Positions 1 to 6,662 of a stretch of DNA of 64,000 nucleotides are shown here, piece by piece; position 1 is the stretch's first letter; each line of letters opens with the position of its first letter. The position numbers were made by a program, and so were the translations under genes. The DNA lies in assembly GCF_041051975.1 (NCBI RefSeq), contig NZ_CP163435.1, positions 6,303,001 through 6,367,000 of the forward strand, given 5' to 3'. The stretch is from Streptomyces sp. R21 (GTDB lineage: Bacteria > Actinomycetota > Actinomycetes > Streptomycetales > Streptomycetaceae). Under the pieces are notes generated by a model. That model was not told the origin of the DNA. It did not search any database and saw only the letters and a list, made by a program, of their open reading frames with translations.

Positions 1-227
1 GCCCGGCGGACGCGCTCTTCATCAGCTGCACCAACCTTCCGACGTACGACGTCATCCCCCAGCTGGAGGCGGAACTGCGCATCCCGGTTCTCTCGGCCAA
101 TCAGGTGACGATGTGGGCCGCGCTGCGCCATCTGGGTACCCGTGCCGTGGGGCCGTATCAGCGGCTCGTCGACCGGGCCGCCCGGCAGGGGCCCGTACTG
201 CCGGAAGAACAGGAAGGTTGGGCATGA
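1..227 (+). CDS. Asp/Glu racemase / maleate cis-trans isomerase family protein, C-terminal part (cut by window edge)
   Basis: Only the last 74 codons are visible, read in frame from base 3 to the TGA at 225-227. The fragment carries the second conserved cysteine of the family in SCTNLPTYDVI, followed by the typical PVLSANQVTMWAALR segment. Family members are cofactor-independent racemases, isomerases and arylmalonate decarboxylases acting through one or two catalytic cysteines. The stop overlaps the ATG of the next gene (ATGA), so the two paralogues are translationally coupled and probably work together. The substrate cannot be told from the sequence, and the N-terminal half lies outside the window. 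Confidence 0.8.
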   Translation, partial: PADALFISCTNLPTYDVIPQLEAELRIPVLSANQVTMWAALRHLGTRAVGPYQRLVDRAARQGPVLPEEQEGWA

Positions 228-955
228 CCGCACTGGGATTCCTCTACCCCGGACACTCGGGCGAGGACGACTACCCGCGCATGGAGCAGCTGCTGGGCAG
301 CGACATCCGGCTGGCCGTCGTCCACACGGACATCGGCGAGGACGCCCACCGCGTGGACGCGCTGCTGGAGATGGGGTCGGACGAGCGGCTGGCCGCGGGC
401 GTCGAGGAGCTGCGGCTCTCGGGTGCCGAGGCGGTGGTGTGGGCCTGCACCAGCGGCAGTTTCGTCTACGGCTGGAAGGGCGCCCATGACCAGGTCCGCA
501 CCCTTGCCCGCAGGGCGGGGCTGCCTGCCTCCTCGACGTCCTTCGCCTTCGCGCATGCGGTACGGGAGATCGGGGCGCGGCGGGTCGCGGTGGGCGCGAC
601 CTATCCGGATGACGTGGCCGCGCTCTTCGCCTCGTTCCTTTCGGATGCCGGGGCGGAGGTGGTGGGTGTGCGGGGGTCCGGGATCGTGACCGCGGCGGAG
701 GTCGCCACGTGGGGCGAGGACGAGGTGCTCGCCCTCGCCCGGGAGGCCGACCGGCCCGACGCGGACGCCGTCCTCCTCCCCGACACCGCTCTCCACACCG
801 CCTCCCACCTCCCCCTCCTCGAAGCCACCCTCGGCAAACCCGTCCTCACCGCCAACCAGGTCACCGTCTGGGAGGCCCTCCGCCTCACCGACCGCCGCGT
901 GAATGCCCCAGAACTGGGGTCACTATTCACGAAGGAGCCGATCGTGCAGGTGTGA
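224..955 (+). CDS. Asp/Glu racemase / maleate cis-trans isomerase family paralogue lacking the second cysteine
   Basis: The 243-aa protein starts at the ATG that overlaps the previous stop; longer upstream readings run through the neighbouring gene and are rejected. It keeps the N-terminal catalytic cysteine (about residue 75, VVWACTSGSF) and the C-terminal TANQVTVWEALR segment. At the place where its neighbour has SCTNL it reads PDTAL (about residues 186-190), so the second cysteine is replaced by aspartate. Racemases and maleate isomerases need two cysteines, whereas arylmalonate decarboxylases use one, so a decarboxylase or a non-racemising isomerase is a reasonable alternative. Coupling to the upstream paralogue suggests a joint pathway or a heteromer. 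Confidence 0.8.
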   Translation: MTALGFLYPGHSGEDDYPRMEQLLGSDIRLAVVHTDIGEDAHRVDALLEMGSDERLAAGVEELRLSGAEAVVWACTSGSFVYGWKGAHDQVRTLARRAGLPASSTSFAFAHAVREIGARRVAVGATYPDDVAALFASFLSDAGAEVVGVRGSGIVTAAEVATWGEDEVLALAREADRPDADAVLLPDTALHTASHLPLLEATLGKPVLTANQVTVWEALRLTDRRVNAPELGSLFTKEPIVQV

Positions 956-1014
956 GGCCCCTGCCGCCCCGTCCCTGGGGGCTGCCGCCCCCAGACCCCC
1001 GCTTCGGCCTGAAC

Positions 1015-1076
1015 GGCCTCGTCCTCAAACGCCGGACGGGCTATTCCTAGCCCGTCCGGCGTTTGAGGACGAGGCC
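1015..1076. terminator. Perfect 29-bp palindrome after the racemase pair (likely terminator, repeat family)
   Basis: Two perfect 29-nt arms (1015-1043 and 1048-1076) flank a TTCC loop. The arms contain the element GTCCGGCGTTTGAGGACGAG, which recurs at 1118-1142 and, degenerate, at 46768-46788. The position just after the racemase genes fits a rho-independent terminator. The recurring core also marks it as a dispersed intergenic repeat. Confidence 0.7.
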
Positions 1077-1117
1077 GCCGCCCCGATCCCCCACCCACCC
1101 GTCGGGGGCGGTTTTTC

Positions 1118-1142
1118 AGCCCGTCCGGCGTTTGAGGACGAG
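1118..1142 (+). repeat. Third copy of the dispersed GTCCGGCGTTTGAGGACGAG element
   Basis: This copy stands alone (no partner arm) about 40 bases after the palindrome, in the 367-base spacer between the racemase gene and the LLM monooxygenase. The rest of the spacer, 956-1322, is C/G-rich and holds no supported gene, only the ribosome binding site of the next gene. Confidence 0.7.
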
Positions 1143-1322
1143 CGCGCAGCGCGATGGCAGGGGGAGAGGGGGCGCAGCCCCCAGGACAACGGGCAGGGCA
1201 GGGGCGGAGGGGGCGAAAGAATCCGAGCCCAGCCCCCGCCGGCCCCGGCCGGGAATAAGCGGGGACACCCTCCTGTTAGTACGGCGCGGATAGCGCGACG
1301 TACACCTTCAGGAGGAAGACCC

Positions 1323-2423
1323 GTGGCGGCAGTGGACGGACCGGACGACATCCGAGGCACGGCACAGGGCACCGCTCCGGTACCCCTCTCCGTGCTGGAC
1401 CTGGTCACGGTGGGCGCCGGCCGCACCGCCAGCGACGCGCTCGGCACGAGCGTGCAGATCTCGCGACTCGCGGAGTCCCGCGGATTCCACCGCTACTGGG
1501 TGGCCGAGCACCACTCGATGCCCGGCGTGGCGTCCTCGTCCCCCGCCGTGATCCTCGCCCACCTCGCCGCCCACACGCACCGCATCCGCCTGGGCTCGGG
1601 CGGCGTCATGCTCCCGAACCACGCCCCGCTGGTCATCGCGGAGCAGTTCGGCACGCTGGAGGCGATGGCCCCGGGCCGGGTGGACCTGGGCCTCGGCCGG
1701 GCCCCGGGCACGGACGGCGCCACGGCCGCGGCCCTGCGCCGTACGGAACGCCTGAACGAGGGCGCCGACGACTTCCCCGAGCAGCTCGCGGAGCTGACCC
1801 GCTTCCTGGACGACGACTTCCCCTCCGGCCACCCCTATGCACGCATCCACGCGGTCCCCGGGCCCATCCAGGCGACCTCGCCCGGAGGAGTCCAGTCCCC
1901 GCACCGCCCGCCGATCTGGCTCCTCGGCTCCTCCGGCTTCAGCGCCCGGCTGGCCGGCATGCTCGGCCTCCCGTTCGCCTTTGCGCACCACTTCTCCGCG
2001 CAGAACACCATCCCGGCGCTGGACCTCTACCGCGAGTCCTTCCGGCCGAGCGCGGCGCTGGACGCCCCCTACGCCCTGATCGGCGTCTCCGCCCTCGCCA
2101 CGGACGACGAGAAGGAGGCCCGCCGTCAGGTTCTGGCGGCCGCCCTCAACATGGTCCGCCTGCGCACCGGCCGCCCCGGCCTCGTCCCCACCCCGGAGGA
2201 GGCGGAGGCGTACGCGTTCAGCCCGCTGGAGCGGGAGTTCGTCGACTCCTGGAACACCAACGTCATCCACGGCACCGCCGACGAGGTCCGCTCCGGCCTC
2301 GACGACCTCCAAAAGCGCACCGGCGCCGACGAGTTGATGATCACGGGCAACGCCCACAGCGGCGACGTACGCCTGCGTTCGTACGAACTGATCGCGGACG
2401 TGTACGGGTTGCCGACGCTGTAA
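1323..2423 (+). CDS. LLM-class flavin-dependent oxidoreductase (luciferase-like monooxygenase)
   Basis: The 366-aa protein belongs to the bacterial luciferase-like family, TIM-barrel enzymes using reduced flavin (FMN or F420) to oxidise small substrates. Family signatures include RYWVAEHHSMPGVASSSPAV near residue 60, LGSGGVMLPNHAPLVIAEQF, and GRVDLGLGRAPG. The GTG start at 1323 is chosen because AGGAGG lies at 1310-1315 with seven-base spacing; a longer upstream reading runs through repeat DNA with no ribosome site. It is a single gene, convergent with the GGDEF-EAL gene 25 bases downstream. The substrate is unknown. Confidence 0.85.
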   Translation: MAAVDGPDDIRGTAQGTAPVPLSVLDLVTVGAGRTASDALGTSVQISRLAESRGFHRYWVAEHHSMPGVASSSPAVILAHLAAHTHRIRLGSGGVMLPNHAPLVIAEQFGTLEAMAPGRVDLGLGRAPGTDGATAAALRRTERLNEGADDFPEQLAELTRFLDDDFPSGHPYARIHAVPGPIQATSPGGVQSPHRPPIWLLGSSGFSARLAGMLGLPFAFAHHFSAQNTIPALDLYRESFRPSAALDAPYALIGVSALATDDEKEARRQVLAAALNMVRLRTGRPGLVPTPEEAEAYAFSPLEREFVDSWNTNVIHGTADEVRSGLDDLQKRTGADELMITGNAHSGDVRLRSYELIADVYGLPTL

Positions 2424-2448
2424 CGGCTCGCGGTGACGGTGTGGAGGC

Positions 2449-4452
2449 TCAGGCTCCTGGCCGAGCCGCTGCCACCTCCAGCAGCGCGGAGATACGATCC
2501 GGCGCCACCGGCCGCGAGTACAGCCAGCCCTGGCCGGTGTCGCAGCCGATGCCGCGCAGGCGGGTGGCCTGGGAGGCGGTCTCCACGCACTCGGCGGTGA
2601 CGGTCAGGCCCAGGCGGTGGGCGAGCTGGATGAGGGCCTCGACGATGACCTCGTCGGCGGGGTTCGGGTGGGCGGACGTACCGTCGTGCTGCTCGGGGAC
2701 CTCGTACTGGAAACCGCGGACGAAGGAGCCGTCCAGCTTCAGGACGGAGACCGGCAGGCGGCTGAGGTAGGCCAGGTTCGAGTAGCCCGTACCGAAGTCG
2801 TCGATGGCGATGCCCACACCCATGTCGCTGAGGGCCTGAAGGGCCTGGAGCGGCCGACCCGCCGAGCCCATCACCGCCGACTCGGTGAGCTCCAACTGCA
2901 GGAGCCCCGGGGCCAGTCCGGTCTCCGCGAGGATCTCCGCAACGTCCGCGACCAGGTCGGAGTCCCATACCTGACGCACCGCCACATTCACGCTCACGAA
3001 GAGCGGTTCGGCATCCGGATGGTCCAACTGCCAGCGGCGCGCCTGTCGGCAGGCGGTGGCTAGGACCCACCGGCCGAGCTGCACGATCGAACCGTCCTCC
3101 TCGGCCAGTCCGATGAACCGATTCGGCGTGAGCATCCCGAACTGCGGGTGGTTCCAGCGCACCAGCGCCTCCACCCCGCGGACGCCGCCGTCCTCCATGC
3201 CCACCAACGGCTGGTACTCCAGGACGAATTCACCGCGCTCGATCGCCGCGCGGAGGGTGGAGGCGAGCGCCTGGCGGGTCATGCGGTGGGCGTTGCGCTC
3301 CGGATCGAAGAGCGTCCAGCGGCCCTTGCCGTCCGCCTTCGCCCAGTACAGCGTCGTGTCCGCGGCCTGCATCAGGCCCGTCGCGGTGGTCCCGGTCGCG
3401 CGGCGCTCGACGACGCCGATCGACGCAGAGAGGGAGAGCCGCTGCCCCGAGAGGTCGAAGGGCGCCTGGAGGGACTTGAGGACGGACTCCGCCAGGTCCG
3501 CCAACTGCTCGGTGCCGGTGGAGTCCTCGACGAGCAGCGCGAACTCGTCGCCGCCGAGTCTCGCCACCAGCGGTGTGGCCGCTCTGGCGTACCCCGCCGC
3601 GTCGGCGCAGCGGGTCAGGCGTTCGGCGACGGCCGCGAGCAGGCGGTCGCCGACGCGGTGGCCGAGCGTGTCGTTGACCGCCTTGAACCCGTCGAGGTCC
3701 AGATAGCAGAGCCCGATCCGTCCGGTGCCGCCCTCCTCGTACGCCTCCGCCTCCAGCGCGGCCGACAGGCGTTCGAAGAACAGAGTGCGGTTGGGCAGCC
3801 GGGTCACCGGGTCGTGCATCTGCAAATGCCGCAGCCGCGCCTGGAGTTCACGGCGGGCGCTGATGTCGGCGACGGACAGCAGCACGCCCTGCTCATCGGG
3901 CGGCAGCGGCGCGACGGTCACCTGCACCCAGAGCGAATGCCCGTCGAGGTGCTTGAGGCGGCGCGTGCAGCGCAGCTTGGCCTGGCGGCCGCGCAGCACC
4001 TCGCGGTACGCGTGCCAGGTGCGGGCATCCGTCGCCAGGTCGACCAGGTCGGCGGCGATCCGCCCGGCGAGGACGTCGGAGCCGGTGCCGAGCAGCGCGC
4101 CCAGCGCCTCGTTGGCCGTGACGACCAGGCCCTCGCGGTCCACGAAGGCCATCGCGAGCGGGGCCGCGGCGAACGCGGCCCGGAAGGTGCGGGGCGGCGT
4201 CTCGGCGACGGGCGATGCCTCGGCAAGGGACAGTGCCTCGGCAAGAGGCGACGCCTCGCCGAGGGTGGATGCGCCCGTCCGGGGTGATGTGCCCGTACGG
4301 GGTGATGTGCCGGTACGAGGTGATGCTCCGGATCGGGGTGGTGCGTCGCTGCCGGGTGATGTGTCGCAAGGAGATGCATCGATGTGACGCTCTGTGACGG
4401 CCGGCCGGACGAGGTCCCCCGCGGGTGCCGGCCCTTCGGACGTTCCGCTCAC
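2449..4452 (-). CDS. PAS-GGDEF-EAL protein (cyclic di-GMP synthase/phosphodiesterase)
   Basis: The 667-aa protein has a disordered N-terminus (1-90), a PAS sensor domain (about 92-205), a GGDEF domain with intact GGDEF at 300-304 and an EAL domain with intact EAL at 428-430 plus DDFGTGYSNL. Both catalytic signatures are complete, so it could both make and degrade cyclic di-GMP, which controls development in Streptomyces. No membrane segment is seen. The GTG start at 4452 is preferred because GGGAGC sits seven bases upstream; the open frame continues to 5025 but overlaps the divergent protease gene. The N-terminus contains near-perfect tandem TSPRTG units (about residues 43-62), mirrored by short DNA repeats near 4275-4345. 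Confidence 0.85.
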   Translation of the reverse strand: MSGTSEGPAPAGDLVRPAVTERHIDASPCDTSPGSDAPPRSGASPRTGTSPRTGTSPRTGASTLGEASPLAEALSLAEASPVAETPPRTFRAAFAAAPLAMAFVDREGLVVTANEALGALLGTGSDVLAGRIAADLVDLATDARTWHAYREVLRGRQAKLRCTRRLKHLDGHSLWVQVTVAPLPPDEQGVLLSVADISARRELQARLRHLQMHDPVTRLPNRTLFFERLSAALEAEAYEEGGTGRIGLCYLDLDGFKAVNDTLGHRVGDRLLAAVAERLTRCADAAGYARAATPLVARLGGDEFALLVEDSTGTEQLADLAESVLKSLQAPFDLSGQRLSLSASIGVVERRATGTTATGLMQAADTTLYWAKADGKGRWTLFDPERNAHRMTRQALASTLRAAIERGEFVLEYQPLVGMEDGGVRGVEALVRWNHPQFGMLTPNRFIGLAEEDGSIVQLGRWVLATACRQARRWQLDHPDAEPLFVSVNVAVRQVWDSDLVADVAEILAETGLAPGLLQLELTESAVMGSAGRPLQALQALSDMGVGIAIDDFGTGYSNLAYLSRLPVSVLKLDGSFVRGFQYEVPEQHDGTSAHPNPADEVIVEALIQLAHRLGLTVTAECVETASQATRLRGIGCDTGQGWLYSRPVAPDRISALLEVAAARPGA

Positions 4453-4807
4453 CGCTCGCTCCCGCAGTGCACTCGTTCTTCGTATAGGTCTCGTCGGGGT
4501 GGTCGGCCGGTGGTGGGCGGCCGCACAAGCCGTGTCCGTGCAGGAAAGTGTGCCGATCATAGAGGTTGGCCTCGGGGCCTTCCAGCCACTGTCCAGTGTC
4601 CCGGAACAACCACCCGTTCTGACAGATCGTTTCTGCCTGGATCTGGACCGGATCCTTTCCCCGCCGACCGTATGTGACGTTCCGTGAGCTCTCGGGGTGT
4701 CGGCCTCGGGCAGCCCCTCACTCTTCTGGTGCAGACAAACAGGGCAGACCCTCTCAAACTCGCCCAGGCTGGGTGCGGTATCCCGAAATCCGCATCCGGA
4801 GGTCGAT
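4453..4807. other. Divergent intergenic region between the GGDEF-EAL gene and the M6 protease gene
   Basis: This 355-base region must hold the promoters of both divergent genes. It is less GC-biased than its surroundings. I see the protease ribosome site CGGAGG at 4797-4802 but no convincing operator or hairpin. An in-frame ATG near 4564 could lengthen the GGDEF-EAL protein, but it lacks a clear ribosome site. Confidence 0.4.
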
Positions 4808-6274
4808 GTGCCGCGTCCGCTCCCCCTGAAGGGGCTCACCCGTGAGGCCCTGCGGGCCCTCGCCCGTGACGGGGTGCCCCGTTGGCGCAGCACCGCGGCG
4901 GTGTTCACATCGATGACGGCTCTGGCCGCGACCTCCCTCGTGACCGGGCCGGCGCTCGCCGAGCCCCGTTCGGCACCGTGCACCCTGAAACGGACCGAGG
5001 CCCACCACTCGGAGGGCGTCGACACCTGGAACGCCGCCTATCCGCGCCCCACCCGCGCCCTCGACGCGGTGATGGTCTTCCTGTCGTTCCCGGACTCCGT
5101 GCCGCGCACCACTCCGGCCGAACTGACCGCCGACTACTTCCCGTCGACCAGCCGCTTCTTCGAGCGCGCCTCCTACGGCAGGTTCACCCTGCGCCCGCAC
5201 CCCCAGCGTGACTGGATCCGGATGCCGCACGCCTCCACGTCGTACGCCATACAGCGCGACTGGAACGCCGCCCACCGCTCCGCGTATCTGCGCGACGCGC
5301 TCGCCGCGACCGACCGGCAGGTCGACTTCTCGCGCTACGACATCGTCTACTTCGTCGCCGATCCGGACGCGCCGGGCGTCGATTCGGACGCCACGAAGGT
5401 CGTCAACCTCGACACCCCGCTGCGGGCCGACGGCAAGGACATCCGCCGCGTCGTCACGGTCTTCGAGAAGCATCCGCCGGACCGGCTGGTCCTCGCCCAC
5501 GAGACGGGTCATGTCTTCGACCTGCCCGATCTCTACCACCGGCCCGTCGACGGCAAGGGCGACTGGGACACGTACGTCGGCGACTGGGATCTGATGGGCA
5601 GTCAGTTCGGGCTCGCTCCCGACCTCTTCGGCTGGCACAAGTGGAAGCTGGGCTGGCTGGATCCGCGCCAGGTGGTGTGCGTACGGGGCCCGGGCAGTAC
5701 GCGGCTGACGCTGGAGCCGCTCGGCACGGGGCCGGCCGCGTCCGCGCAGGCGTCCGGTGTGCTGACGCAAACGGTGGGGTCGCGGGTGTCGGGTTCGGCG
5801 TCCCCGGCCTTCGGCTCGGCGGCCCCGGCTTCCGAGGGTGCGGTCTCTGGGGGTGCGGTTCCGGCCTTCGGCAGTGCGGTCCCGGCCGCCGGCAGTGCGG
5901 TCCCGGCCGCCGGCGGCGCGGCCCCGGCCTTCGGATCCGGTCGCGGCACCAAGCTGGCGGTGGTTCCCACCGGTCTCGACAGCGCGCTCGCCTTCGAGGT
6001 GCGCGGCTCGACGGGCAACGACGGTTCGGCGTGCACGCAGGGCGTGCTCGTCTACCGTGTGCGCAGCGGGGCCGCGTCCGGCGGTGGCCCGATCGAGGTC
6101 GTCGACGCCCATCCGCACACGGAGTCCTGCTGGGAGGACTCGGTCTATCCGCCGCTCGCGGACGCCCCGGTGGGACTCGGCGAGAGCTTCACGGTTCCCG
6201 GCGAGAACGTGCGGGTCGAGGTGGAGGACCGGACGGCTTCCGGGGCCTGGACGGTGCGGATCACGACGGGTTGA
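4808..6274 (+). CDS. Secreted M6-family metalloprotease
   Basis: The 488-aa protein starts with a signal peptide: arginine-rich N-region, hydrophobic TSMTALAATSLVTGPALA, likely cleavage near residue 51. The zinc motif HETGH lies at 231-235, followed by DLPDLYH and a conserved WDLMG, as in M6 (immune inhibitor A-like) peptidases. The GTG start at 4808 has GGAGG five bases upstream. An Ala/Pro/Gly/Ser-rich stretch (about 308-380) with repeated SAVPAAG and PAFGS units interrupts the C-terminal domain; it is built from roughly 15-bp DNA repeats and is probably a flexible loop or recent expansion. The protein is likely exported and acts on extracellular proteins. Confidence 0.85.
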   Translation: MPRPLPLKGLTREALRALARDGVPRWRSTAAVFTSMTALAATSLVTGPALAEPRSAPCTLKRTEAHHSEGVDTWNAAYPRPTRALDAVMVFLSFPDSVPRTTPAELTADYFPSTSRFFERASYGRFTLRPHPQRDWIRMPHASTSYAIQRDWNAAHRSAYLRDALAATDRQVDFSRYDIVYFVADPDAPGVDSDATKVVNLDTPLRADGKDIRRVVTVFEKHPPDRLVLAHETGHVFDLPDLYHRPVDGKGDWDTYVGDWDLMGSQFGLAPDLFGWHKWKLGWLDPRQVVCVRGPGSTRLTLEPLGTGPAASAQASGVLTQTVGSRVSGSASPAFGSAAPASEGAVSGGAVPAFGSAVPAAGSAVPAAGGAAPAFGSGRGTKLAVVPTGLDSALAFEVRGSTGNDGSACTQGVLVYRVRSGAASGGGPIEVVDAHPHTESCWEDSVYPPLADAPVGLGESFTVPGENVRVEVEDRTASGAWTVRITTG

Positions 6275-6369
6275 CAAGGTCTTCCCGGATGCCTTCGCCG
6301 ATGGGCTGACCAGGTCTTTCCGGTGCCTTCGGTGACGGATCCAGCATCGGTGACGGACTCTACGTGAGA

Positions 6370-6392
6370 ACTTCACACACCAACCGTGAAGT
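6370..6392. promoter_or_regulatory. Inverted repeat ACTTCAC-N9-GTGAAGT upstream of the azole-peptide locus
   Basis: Seven-base perfect arms at 6370-6376 and 6386-6392 lie about 85 bases before the 61-aa peptide gene. Location and symmetry suit an operator for a dimeric regulator. The NarL-type regulator encoded at 10432 is a natural candidate, but this is inference from position only. Confidence 0.4.
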
Positions 6393-6476
6393 CTCCACTG
6401 TCTTGGAGCTTTAGTCGCACACAAGTATGACGGTCGACAGAGCAACCCCGGATCGGCACGAAAGGGCAATCACATC

Positions 6477-6662
6477 ATGGCCATCGTCATGCAGCACCGG
6501 TTCGAGTCCGTTGAGCAGTCCCCCGCCCCGATCGCCCCCCGCTCCCGCCTCGTCATCGAGGACCTGGGCAACATGCAAGGTGTCGCCCTGTTCACCATCA
6601 CCGGAGCCGGTCAGGCGGACTCCGGTCGTCGCGTCATAGCGGTCGGAGAGCTCTCGGCATGA
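6477..6662 (+). CDS. 61-aa peptide coupled to the YcaO cyclodehydratase (candidate RiPP precursor)
   Basis: A short gene with GAAAGGG a few bases upstream. Its stop overlaps the ATG of the cyclodehydratase gene (ATGA), the arrangement expected of a RiPP precursor and its modifying enzyme. The N-terminal half is leader-like, with acidic and hydrophobic RLVIEDLGNMQG. The C-terminal part has the only candidate modification sites: Thr40, Thr42, Ser49 and Ser60. There is no cysteine at all, unusual for an azole-forming precursor, so oxazoline formation at Ser/Thr, another YcaO chemistry, or a non-precursor role are all possible. It is not a recognised named peptide. Confidence 0.55.
   Translation: MAIVMQHRFESVEQSPAPIAPRSRLVIEDLGNMQGVALFTITGAGQADSGRRVIAVGELSA

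Noticed and set aside
4453..5025. 191-codon N-terminal extension of the GGDEF-EAL protein
   Set aside because: Overlaps the divergent protease start, has no domain and atypical composition; GTG 4452 has a good ribosome site.
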